Shown: one piece after another, positions 1-6,789 of the stretch
Position numbering within the stretch: the stretch's first letter is position 1
Layout of the letters: every line of letters starts with the position of its first letter
Origin: Pseudomonadota bacterium
GTDB taxonomy: Bacteria > Pseudomonadota > Alphaproteobacteria > Ferrovibrionales > Ferrovibrionaceae
DNA: 22,742 nucleotides
Direction: 5' to 3'
Assembly (NCBI GenBank): GCA_023433835.1
Contig: JAEYTW010000758.1
Location: 1 to 22,742 of the forward strand
Made by a program: the position numbers and the translations under genes
The notes under the pieces: model-generated
Database searches by the model: none
What the model saw: the letters and a program-made list of their open reading frames with translations, nothing else
What the model was told of the DNA's origin: nothing

Positions 1-1
1 C

Positions 2-541
2 GACAACGGTTATCGCGGCCGCGGCCGCGATGACGACGATGACCGCCGCTATTCGTCGCGCGGGCGTGATGACGACGGCCGCTTCACTTCGTCGCGCGGG
101 CGCGACGACGACGACTACCGGCGCTCCAGCCGGTCGTCGGGCGATCGCGGCCAGGGCGGCTGGTTCGGTGATCCGGAAGGACATTCGGAAGCCTCGCGCC
201 GCGGCTGGGAAGACCGCGATGACTATCGTGGCGGCCGCAGCTCGTACGCCCAGGTTCGGGATGACGACGATTACCGGCGCTCCAGCCGGTCGTCGGGCGA
301 TCGCGGCCCGGGTGGCTGGTTTGGCGATTCGCGAGGCCATTCGGAAGCGTCGCGCCGCGGTTGGGAAGACCGCGAGCGTAGCGGCTATGGCGCGCGCGCT
401 CGAGACGATGATGATCATCGCCGGTATTCGCGCAGCCGCGACGACGATGACGACGGCCGCGGCCACGGCCGCGGCGGCTGGTTCGGTGACCCCGAGGGGC
501 ACTCGGAAGCCTCGCGCCGCGGCTGGGATCACCGCCGCTAA
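2..541 (+). CDS. Repetitive Asp/Arg/Gly-rich protein with WFGD repeats (3' part; start outside window)
   Basis: The frame beginning at base 2 is open to the TAA at 539-541 and encodes 179 residues with no start inside the window, so the gene begins upstream. The product is low-complexity: acidic runs (DDDD) alternate with Arg/Ser/Gly stretches. It carries three copies of a 21-residue motif with core WFGDPEGHSEASRRGW (codons 155-217, 311-373, 473-535); the last copy ends two codons before the stop. No transmembrane segment or signal is visible in this part. The motif loosely resembles KGG/con-10 stress-protein repeats (aromatic-Phe, Asp, SEA, R-x-G), with Trp replacing the last Gly; that link is my inference. 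The protein is probably disordered and of unknown function. Another open frame on the same strand (30-557) is rejected because only this frame conserves the protein repeat and ends just before the terminator. Confidence 0.75.
   Translation, partial: DNGYRGRGRDDDDDRRYSSRGRDDDGRFTSSRGRDDDDYRRSSRSSGDRGQGGWFGDPEGHSEASRRGWEDRDDYRGGRSSYAQVRDDDDYRRSSRSSGDRGPGGWFGDSRGHSEASRRGWEDRERSGYGARARDDDDHRRYSRSRDDDDDGRGHGRGGWFGDPEGHSEASRRGWDHRR
104..535 (+). repeat. In-frame tandem repeat units inside the Asp/Arg/Gly-rich gene
   Basis: Two long units (104-217 and 260-373) are near-identical at protein level and lie 156 bp apart. Each reads DDDDYRRSSRSSGDRG followed by the WFGD motif. A third, more diverged unit ends at 535 and keeps the WFGD motif but not the SSRSSGDRG part. 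All spacings are multiples of three, so the repeat is coding and its copy number could change without frameshift. Confidence 0.8.
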
Positions 542-564
542 GGCCTTCTCTCGCTGATGGCCGG

Positions 565-596
565 AAACCCGGAGGGAGCGATCCCTCCGGGTTTTT
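565..596 (+). terminator. Rho-independent terminator
   Basis: A perfect 13-bp inverted repeat (565-577 with 582-594) encloses a GCGA (GNRA-type) tetraloop and runs into five T (592-596). It lies 23 nt after the stop of the repetitive protein gene. It also separates that gene from the converging catabolic operon, which ends at 621. It may work less well for the opposite strand, where the U-tract is only about three bases. Confidence 0.9.
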
Positions 597-620
597 CATG
601 GCGCGGTGCCGGGCTTGGCC

Positions 621-1709
621 TTAAAGACCGCGCAGGGTCGCCACGCGGTCGGCCAGGAAGTCGCCGTCGCCCAGCAGCATGGCGGCGACCCGGGCGCGCT
701 TGAGGAACAGGCCGATATCGAGCTGGTCGGTCATGCCGATGCCGCCGTGCATCTGTACCGCTTCATCGGTTGCCAGGATCGCGGCCTCGCCCGCCTTGGC
801 CTTGGCCGCCGCAACCAGCAGGCCGGCGTCGCCGGCATCGTCGTCAAGGGCCCGGGCGGCCGCCAGCACCAGCGAGCGGGCCAGTTCGATCGTGCAATGC
901 ACCTGCGCGGCGCGGTGCTGCAGCGCCTGGAAGCTGCCGATCGGCCGGCCGAACTGGCGGCGTTGCTTCAGGTAATCGAGCGTGCGGGCGAAGGCCTCGC
1001 CGGCAATACCCAGCAGCTCGGCGGCCAGCGCGGCCCGGCCGGCATCGAGCAGCCGGGCCAGCGTCGTCTCGGCCGTGCGGCCCTCCGCGATCACGGTGGC
1101 CGGGGTCTGGGCAAAGGTCACGTGCGCCAGATTGCGGCTGTCGACCATGTCGAGGCGTTCGATCGTCACGCCTGGCGCATCCCGCCCGGCCAGCAGCAAC
1201 AGTCCCGGCGCGGCGACGACGAAGGCATCGGCGACATGGCCGTCGATGACGGCGGTCTTGGTGCCGGCGAGCCTGGCGTGCTCGACCTTGATCGCCAGCG
1301 AGTCCGGCCGGTGCCGCTGTCCTTCATCGACCGCGACGGCGATCACCGCCTCGCCGGCGGCGATGGCGGGCAGCCAGCGGGCCTGCACCGCATCGGGCGC
1401 GGCGCTCAGGGCGCCGGCCGCCATCACCGCGGTCGACAGGAAGGGCGAGGCGGTGAGGTTGCGGCCCATCTGCTCGGCCACCAGCCCGGCGCCGGCATGG
1501 CCAAATTCCATGCCGCCGTGATCGGCCGAGACCAGCATGCCGGCCCAGCCCAATCCGGCCATCTCGCGCCACAGCGCGCGGTCGAAGCCGGTGGTGTCCC
1601 GGGCATCGCGCAGGGCGCGCAGGGCCGCCACGGGCGCGCGCTCCCGCAGGAAGGCCGCGGCGCCGTCGGCCAGCATGGTTTCCTCGTGGCTTGCCACGTA
1701 CATGGTCAT
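621..1709 (-). CDS. Acyl-CoA dehydrogenase, putative FAD-contributing subunit of a heteromeric enzyme
   Basis: The 362-residue protein has the acyl-CoA dehydrogenase fold: an alpha-helical N-domain, a weakly conserved middle domain, and a C-domain with RQFGRPIGSFQ (residues 251-261) and QMHGGIGMT (319-327), both typical FAD/dimer-contact motifs. The helix that carries the catalytic Glu in isovaleryl-CoA-type enzymes reads LLDAGRAALAAEL here and lacks the usual ER pair. The C-terminal G-T-x-E loop is also absent. It would therefore be catalytically incomplete alone. Its ATG overlaps the stop of the upstream dehydrogenase gene (ATGA, 1706-1709), implying translational coupling. It is last in the operon. 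Family assignment is firm; the heteromer model is inferred from the motif pattern and from mycobacterial FadE26-FadE27 and FadE28-FadE29 pairs. Confidence 0.9.
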   Translation of the reverse strand: MTMYVASHEETMLADGAAAFLRERAPVAALRALRDARDTTGFDRALWREMAGLGWAGMLVSADHGGMEFGHAGAGLVAEQMGRNLTASPFLSTAVMAAGALSAAPDAVQARWLPAIAAGEAVIAVAVDEGQRHRPDSLAIKVEHARLAGTKTAVIDGHVADAFVVAAPGLLLLAGRDAPGVTIERLDMVDSRNLAHVTFAQTPATVIAEGRTAETTLARLLDAGRAALAAELLGIAGEAFARTLDYLKQRRQFGRPIGSFQALQHRAAQVHCTIELARSLVLAAARALDDDAGDAGLLVAAAKAKAGEAAILATDEAVQMHGGIGMTDQLDIGLFLKRARVAAMLLGDGDFLADRVATLRGL

Positions 1710-2893
1710 TCCCCCGGCAGGTCGAGCAGGCGGCGCGAAATGATGCCGAGCATCACTTCGGCGGTGCCGCCCTCGATCGAATTGGCCTTGGCGCGCAGCC
1801 AGGCGCCGGCGACCGGACTGCCGTTGCGGCGTTGCGTATCCCAGGCGAGCCCGGCGACGCCGGCGGCGTCCACGATCAGGGTCTGGCGTCGCTTGTTCAG
1901 CTCGGTCGAGCAGTACTTCACCACGGCCGACTTGTCGCCGATGCCGCCGCCGGATGCCGCCTCCTCGACATAGCGCGCAATGGTGCGCTCGACCGCCAGC
2001 CCGTCGATCTCGAGGCGGGCAAAGCGGGCGCGCAGGGCCTGGCCGAGGTCGGGGCCGGCGACTTCGCGCAGGATGTCGGCCAGCGCCTCGCTGTCCTGCA
2101 GGCCTTGCGCGCCGCCGATGCTTTCGCGTTCATGGGTCAGCAGGTACTTGGCGACGGTCCAGCCCTCGTTGACCGCGCCGACCAGGTTGGCTTTGGGCAC
2201 CGCCACGCCATCGAAGAAGGTTTCGCAGAAGGCCGACTTGCCCGAGATCATGGTGATCGGCCGGGTGGTCACGCCGGGCGTCTTCATGTCGAACAGCAGG
2301 AAGGAGATGCCGCGATGCTTGGGCGCCTCGGGGTCGGTGCGGACCAGGCAGAAGATCCAGTCGGCCTGGTCGGCGTAGGAGGTCCAGATCTTCTGGCCGT
2401 CGACCCGGAAATGATCGCCCATGTCGACGGCGCGGGTGCGCAGCGAGGCCAGGTCGGAACCGGCGCCGGGTTCGGAATAACCCTGGCACCAGCGGATTTC
2501 GCCGCGCGCGATCGGCGGCAGGTGGCGGGCCTTCTGCTCGTCGCTGGCGAATTTCAGCAGGGCGGGCCCCAGCATCCAGATGCCGAAGCTTTCCAGCGGC
2601 GAGGCGGCGCCGATCCGTGCCATCTCGTCGCGGAAGATCGCCTCCTGCTCGCGCGACAGACCGGCCCCGCCGTATTCCCGCGGCCAGGTCGGCACGGTCA
2701 GCCCGGCCGCGACGGCCCGTTCCAGCCACAGCCGCTGGGCCGCCGACTTGAAGACCCAGCGGCGGCCGCCCCAGCAGATGTCGTCCTCGCCCTGGTGGGG
2801 CTGGCGCATTTCGTCCGGGCAACTGGCGGCAAGCCAGGCCCGGATTTCCGCGCGGAAGGCTTGCGGGTCGGCGATGTCGTGGAACGCGGTCAT
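1706..2893 (-). CDS. Acyl-CoA dehydrogenase, putative catalytic subunit
   Basis: The 395-residue protein oxidises an acyl-CoA to the 2,3-enoyl-CoA, passing electrons from FAD to electron-transfer flavoprotein (family knowledge). Visible motifs are QGYSEPGAGSDLASL (137-151) for FAD/substrate contacts, GQKIWTS (166-172), THER with Glu255 at the position of the isovaleryl-CoA-dehydrogenase-type base, and IEGGTAEVM (373-381) near the C-terminus. The R-x-F-G-x-x-x-x-x-FQ motif expected in the C-domain is missing, whereas the neighbouring 362-residue protein has it. The start at 2893 lies 17 nt downstream of the isochorismatase-like gene's stop. The gene overlaps the next one by 4 nt. N-terminal WGGRRWVFKSAAQRLWLERA is typical of the FadE subgroup involved in cyclic or branched acids, although the exact substrate cannot be deduced. 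Confidence 0.93.
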   Translation of the reverse strand: MTAFHDIADPQAFRAEIRAWLAASCPDEMRQPHQGEDDICWGGRRWVFKSAAQRLWLERAVAAGLTVPTWPREYGGAGLSREQEAIFRDEMARIGAASPLESFGIWMLGPALLKFASDEQKARHLPPIARGEIRWCQGYSEPGAGSDLASLRTRAVDMGDHFRVDGQKIWTSYADQADWIFCLVRTDPEAPKHRGISFLLFDMKTPGVTTRPITMISGKSAFCETFFDGVAVPKANLVGAVNEGWTVAKYLLTHERESIGGAQGLQDSEALADILREVAGPDLGQALRARFARLEIDGLAVERTIARYVEEAASGGGIGDKSAVVKYCSTELNKRRQTLIVDAAGVAGLAWDTQRRNGSPVAGAWLRAKANSIEGGTAEVMLGIISRRLLDLPGE

Positions 2894-2910
2894 GACCGGC
2901 CCGCCCGCGC

Positions 2911-3492
2911 TCAGCCGGCGACCATGTCGAAGACGGTCGAGATCGCCTCGCCGCCCCGGGGGGCTGAGAAATCGCCGGCCAGTTCGCCGGCCAGCGCCAC
3001 GACCGAGGTGGTGACGACGCCGGCCGCGGTCAGGCGGCGCAGCGCCGCATCCTCGGTGCGCTCGCTCAAGCCGCCGCAGGCATCGACGACGACATAGACC
3101 TTGTAACCGTTGGCGGTGGCCGACAGCGCCAGTAGCTGGATGGCGATCTCGGTGGCGACGCCCGACAGGATCAGGGTCTTGCGGCCGGTCTTCTGGATCG
3201 CGGCCCGGATCGCCTCGTTGGCCCAGGAATCGGGTGTCGTGCGCTGGATCGTCTCGATCGCCCGGCCGCGCACCTCGGCCATGTCGGGAATGACCTGGGC
3301 GGGGCCGCCGCCGTGGTCGGGAATGGTCGAGATCAGGGTCGGCAGGTCGAACACGCGGGCAAGCTTGGCCACGCCGCGCGCCGCCTTGATCACCTGGGCC
3401 CGCGGGCTGGTCAGGGGCAGGTCGACGATGCCGCCCTGCAGGTCGGCAAATACCACCATGGCATCGTTAGGGTTGAGCTTCGGGTCGTTCAT
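2911..3492 (-). CDS. YcaC-like isochorismatase-fold protein lacking the nucleophilic Cys
   Basis: The 193-residue protein has the isochorismatase-like hydrolase fold and looks closest to the YcaC branch. Asp17 in FADLQGG matches the first catalytic residue. The segment that normally reads G-V-x-T-[DE]-x-C-V is GVATEIAI here, with Ala117 (codon GCC) where the nucleophilic Cys should be. The usual Lys region reads IQRTTPDSW, with Arg84. The only other cysteine in the protein is Cys139 in VDACGG. Classical amidase or hydrolase chemistry is therefore doubtful, and the function is unknown. A strong ribosome binding site (plus-strand ctcctcc, 3499-3505) lies seven bases from the ATG. It sits between the ligase (20 nt away) and the dehydrogenase pair (17 nt), so it probably belongs to the same pathway. 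Confidence 0.85.
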   Translation of the reverse strand: MNDPKLNPNDAMVVFADLQGGIVDLPLTSPRAQVIKAARGVAKLARVFDLPTLISTIPDHGGGPAQVIPDMAEVRGRAIETIQRTTPDSWANEAIRAAIQKTGRKTLILSGVATEIAIQLLALSATANGYKVYVVVDACGGLSERTEDAALRRLTAAGVVTTSVVALAGELAGDFSAPRGGEAISTVFDMVAG

Positions 3493-3512
3493 GGTCGTCT
3501 CCTCCGGTTGGA

Positions 3513-5081
3513 CTATTGGGCCGCGATTTCGCGCAGCCGGGTTTTCAGCACCTTGCCGCTGGCATTGCGCGGCAATTCGTCGACGAAGCGGACGGCGCGC
3601 GGCAGCTTGTAGTTGGCCATGCGCGGCCTGGCCCAGGCGATCACCTCGTCCTCGGTCGCCGCGACCTGCTGATGGCGGACGACGAAGGCCAGCCCGACCT
3701 CGCCCAGCCGTTCATCGGGCATGCCGATCACGGCCACCTCGGCCACCGCGGGATGGCCCAGCAGCGCATTCTCGATCTCGGCCGGATAGGCGTTGAAGCC
3801 GCCGACGATGTACATGTCCTTCAGCCGGCCCTCGATGCGCAGGTTGCCGCCTTCGTCGAGCGAGCCGAGATCGCCGGTCAGGAGCCAGCCATCGGGCGTG
3901 ATCGTCGCCGCGGTCGCCTCGGGATCCTCGAAATAGCCGTCCATCACGTTGTAGCCGCGCACGCGGATCTCGCCGATGGCCCCGGCCGGGAGGGCTTCGC
4001 CCTCCGGCCCGAACACCGCGACCTCGACATCGGGCACCGCGCGGCCCGAGGTTTCGATGATCGTGCGCACGTCGTCGCCCGGCCGGGTCATGGTCGCCAG
4101 CGCCGTGCACTCGGTCAGGCCGTAGCCGGTCAGGATGGTCTCGAACCCGAACTCGATGCGCATCCGGTCGATCAGCGACGAGGGCAGGGTAGTGGTGCCG
4201 GTGATGCAGATGTGCAGGCTGCTCAGGTCGAAGCCGGCCCGGTCCGGCTGGGCCAGCAAGGCCTGGTAGATCGTCGGCGGGCCGGGCAGCATGGTGATGC
4301 GCTCGCGGGCCACCAGTTCCAACATGGCGCGCGCGTCGAACACGGCCAGCGGGTAGGTCGTGGCGCCGAACATCATCGACATCAGCCAGCCGAGCTTGTA
4401 GCCCAGCGCGTGGAAGAACGGGTTGACCACCGCGTGGCGCTCGTCCGACCGGAAGCCGCCGTCGGTGCCGAAGCGGTGGAAGGCGCGCAGGGCCTGGAAA
4501 TGCCGGCCGATCACGCCCTTGGGGTGGCCCGTCGTGCCGGAGGTGAACATGATGTCGCAGACATCGTCGGGGCCGAGCGCCGCGACGCGGGCCGCGACTT
4601 CGGCCGCCGGCACCGCTTCGCCCGCCGCGATCAGCGCCGACCAGGTGGTGCCTGCGCCGGGATCGGCATCGTCGATGGTGACGGCCGGCACGTCGCCGGC
4701 CTCGGCCAGCAGCGCGACATAGTCGGTCCCCAGGAACCGGCGCTGCACGAACACGGCGCGCGGCCGCGCCTTGCCCAGGATATAGCCGACCTCGTCGGCA
4801 CGGAAGCGGGTATTGAGCGGCACGATCGCGGCGCCGACGCTGTGCGAGGCCAGCGCGGCGACGATCCATTGCCAGCCGTTCGGCGCCCAGATGGCGATGC
4901 GGTCGCCCCGCTCGATGCCGCGCGAGAGCAGGCCGCGGGCCACCGCGACGACGCGCTCCTTCAGGTCGCTATAGGTCAGGCGCAGATCGCCCTCGATCAC
5001 CGCGGCCTTGTCACCATGGCGGGCGACGCAGTCGTCGAGCAGATGGGGAATGCTGGGCCATGGGGCCCCTTTGTAAGTCAT
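3513..5081 (-). CDS. AMP-forming acyl-CoA ligase, FadD3-like
   Basis: The 522-residue ANL-superfamily enzyme activates a carboxylic acid to its CoA thioester through an acyl-adenylate. Core motifs are complete: P-loop MFTSGTTGHPKG (178-189), TGYGLTE (318-324), LLTGDLG (401-406), the hinge segment GRLKDMYIVGGFNAYP (418-433), and PRNASGK with the adenylation lysine Lys510. Segments such as GPPTIYQALLAQPDRAGFDL look like the FadD3 group, which in mycobacteria activates the CD-ring acid of cholesterol; this is recognition by eye, not a search. The protein is soluble with no signal peptide. It probably supplies the CoA ester used by the dehydrogenase pair and crotonase in the same operon. A 92-nt gap separates it from the upstream crotonase and shows no convincing promoter or terminator. 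Confidence 0.93.
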   Translation of the reverse strand: MTYKGAPWPSIPHLLDDCVARHGDKAAVIEGDLRLTYSDLKERVVAVARGLLSRGIERGDRIAIWAPNGWQWIVAALASHSVGAAIVPLNTRFRADEVGYILGKARPRAVFVQRRFLGTDYVALLAEAGDVPAVTIDDADPGAGTTWSALIAAGEAVPAAEVAARVAALGPDDVCDIMFTSGTTGHPKGVIGRHFQALRAFHRFGTDGGFRSDERHAVVNPFFHALGYKLGWLMSMMFGATTYPLAVFDARAMLELVARERITMLPGPPTIYQALLAQPDRAGFDLSSLHICITGTTTLPSSLIDRMRIEFGFETILTGYGLTECTALATMTRPGDDVRTIIETSGRAVPDVEVAVFGPEGEALPAGAIGEIRVRGYNVMDGYFEDPEATAATITPDGWLLTGDLGSLDEGGNLRIEGRLKDMYIVGGFNAYPAEIENALLGHPAVAEVAVIGMPDERLGEVGLAFVVRHQQVAATEDEVIAWARPRMANYKLPRAVRFVDELPRNASGKVLKTRLREIAAQ

Positions 5082-5173
5082 CAGGCGTTCGCTCCCTCAG
5101 CGCGCGCGGATCCTCGTTCAGGCGCGCGATGGCGCAGCCTGTCGGGATCGCGGATTGTCTACTCGGATGCCGG

Positions 5174-6061
5174 TCAGCGACCGGCGTTACGTACCCGCAC
5201 CATGCCGTCGCCGAACGGCGCGTCGCGATTCTTCAGGGCTTCCTTCAGGCCGTGCCGCTCCAGATCCTCGGCGAACCGGGTGCGGCGCGGGCCGGTGGCG
5301 GTATGCGAGCGGGCGTTCATCTCGACCGCCATCCGCTGCAAGGTGCGTGAGCCGGCCAGTTCCAGCGCGATGTTGACGATGCGCTTCTGCGTGGTCAGCA
5401 GCTCGTGATCGACATGGGACAGCCGGCGGGCGAGGCCGTCGACCTCGGCGTCGAGCTCATCGGCCGGCACGGCGTCCATCACCAGGCCGATGCGCGCGGC
5501 ATCGCGCCCCGAAACGCAATCGCCCGACAGCAGCAGCCGCTTGGCCCATTGCGGCCCGACATGATAGAGCCACATGTTGTTGGGCGCGGTGCCGTTGGCG
5601 CGGGTGGCGGGAAAGCCGATGCGCGCATCCTCGGCGGCCAGGATCATGTCGCACATCATCACGAGGTCGGTGCCACCGGCCAGGCAATTGCCGTGGACAC
5701 GGGCGATGATCGGCTTGTGCACGTCGAACAGCACGGTGGTCAGCGCCTGGGTGCGCTCGAGGTTCCAGGCATCGTCGTCCAGCGTATCGCCGAGCGAGCG
5801 ATAGCGGCCCGGTGCTTCACCCTCGCCCCCGCCGTAGACATTGGAGAAATCGTAGCCGGCGCAGAAATCCTTGCCGGCGCCGTCCAGCACGATGACGTTG
5901 ACGTCGACCAGGTCGTCGGCTTCCAGCATCGCGTCATGCAATTCGGCGATCATCGGCCCATGCAGGGCATTGCGCTTGTCGGGCCGGTTCAGGGTGATGC
6001 GCGCCACCCGGTCGGCGACCGAGAAGGCGATGAACTCGGTCGACTTGATCCACTTTGCCAT
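5174..6061 (-). CDS. Crotonase-superfamily protein with both hydratase Glu positions replaced
   Basis: The 295-residue protein has the enoyl-CoA hydratase/isomerase fold. The two oxyanion-hole segments are recognisable: DFCAGYDF (65-72) and RVHGNCLAGGTDL (121-133). Aligned to rat mitochondrial enoyl-CoA hydratase, the Glu144 position is Asp132 and the Glu164 position is about Ala152 in IGFPATRANG. Simple water addition by the two-Glu mechanism is thus uncertain; isomerase, hydrolase or ring-opening chemistry on an acyl-CoA are alternatives. A loop of about 25 residues (76-100, Gly/Asp-rich) follows the first oxyanion segment. The ATG at 6061 is preferred: it lies 2 nt after the regulator's stop with GAGG six or seven bases upstream, whereas a TTG at 6067 would have no spacer. 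Confidence 0.9.
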   Translation of the reverse strand: MAKWIKSTEFIAFSVADRVARITLNRPDKRNALHGPMIAELHDAMLEADDLVDVNVIVLDGAGKDFCAGYDFSNVYGGGEGEAPGRYRSLGDTLDDDAWNLERTQALTTVLFDVHKPIIARVHGNCLAGGTDLVMMCDMILAAEDARIGFPATRANGTAPNNMWLYHVGPQWAKRLLLSGDCVSGRDAARIGLVMDAVPADELDAEVDGLARRLSHVDHELLTTQKRIVNIALELAGSRTLQRMAVEMNARSHTATGPRRTRFAEDLERHGLKEALKNRDAPFGDGMVRVRNAGR

Positions 6062-6063
6062 GT

Positions 6064-6789
6064 TCAACCTCGCTTGGGCGGCCGGCCGCGCCGGGCCGGC
6101 GTCTGTGGGGGCGGCGCCGGCTCGGCCGGCGCGGTCGCTTTCGCCGGCTTGTCGTGCGAGCGCAGCAGCACCTGATGGGCGGCGTAGAGATGGCTTTGCA
6201 TCACCGATCCGGCCCAGGCGCTGTCGCGCGCGTCGAAGGCTGCGATGAGCTCGCGGTGATGTTCCATGCTGCGCGCCAGTTCCTCCTGCCGGTAGATGGC
6301 AAAGGTGCGCATCACCAGCGGCATCTCGACGATATGGCCGAGGATCAGCATCAGCCGCTGCTGCGCCGCCTCGGTCAGGATCAGGCGGTGGAAATCGGCG
6401 TTCAGCGCGGTCAGCTTGTCGAGCTGCTGGCCCGACCGGCCGCGCACCACATGTTCCATCAGGTCGGCGAGGTCGCGCAGTTTCACCAGCGCGTCGTCGC
6501 TGATGCGCTGGGCGGCGAGGCGGGCAGCGTGGCTTTCCAGGATGACGCGCAGGTCGAAGACTTCGTCGACGTCCTTGCGTGTCCAGGAGGTGACGAAGGC
6601 GCCGCGATTGGCGATCAGCGAGACCAGGCCCTCTGCATGCAATCGGCGCAGCGCCTCGCGCACCGGCGTGCGGCTGACGCCGAGGCTGGAGGCCAGCCCC
6701 TCGGCCGTCAGATGGGTACCGCCGCCATAGATGCCCTCGACGATCTTCTTGCGGACGTCGAGATAGACCATGGTTTCCGCGGCGCTCAC
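6064..6789 (-). CDS. GntR-family transcriptional regulator, FCD (FadR) subfamily, with AT-hook-like tail
   Basis: The 241-residue regulator has an N-terminal winged helix (about 8-70) with LTAEGLASSLGVSRTPVREALRRL, the GntR recognition helix region. The FCD effector domain (about 75-208) keeps likely metal or ligand residues Asn130, His134, His178 and His200. A tail of about 30 residues (KPAKATAPAEP...) ends in RRGRPPKRG, which looks like an AT-hook. The GTG start at 6789 overlaps the SDR stop (GTGA) and has GAGGTGA as ribosome binding site; the ATG at 6771 is an alternative. Frames extending farther upstream are antisense-derived shadow over the SDR gene. Being second in the operon, it probably regulates the operon and the divergent transport genes through the operator-like sites at 7672-7735 and 8381-8444. 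The ligand is unknown, perhaps a pathway acid or CoA ester. Confidence 0.92.
   Translation of the reverse strand: MSAAETMVYLDVRKKIVEGIYGGGTHLTAEGLASSLGVSRTPVREALRRLHAEGLVSLIANRGAFVTSWTRKDVDEVFDLRVILESHAARLAAQRISDDALVKLRDLADLMEHVVRGRSGQQLDKLTALNADFHRLILTEAAQQRLMLILGHIVEMPLVMRTFAIYRQEELARSMEHHRELIAAFDARDSAWAGSVMQSHLYAAHQVLLRSHDKPAKATAPAEPAPPPQTPARRGRPPKRG

Noticed and set aside
104..535. Possible CRISPR-like or short-sequence repeat array
   Set aside because: The repeats are in-frame protein-coding units, 114 bp with 156-bp period, imperfect and without uniform spacers.
30..557. 175-residue Ala/Arg-rich open frame on the plus strand at the left edge
   Set aside because: It is a +1 shadow of the repeat-bearing frame 2-541, whose protein repeats are conserved and whose stop precedes the terminator.
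606..1973. Long plus-strand open frames opposite the dehydrogenase and ligase genes (also 1691-3097, 3516-5408, 16541-18190)
   Set aside because: Antisense shadows of well-supported minus-strand enzymes; no recognisable protein features.
5082..5173. Possible promoter or terminator between crotonase and ligase genes
   Set aside because: Only a weak GC-rich inverted repeat (gcgcgc arms) without a U-tract and no recognisable promoter; treated as an ordinary intra-operon gap.
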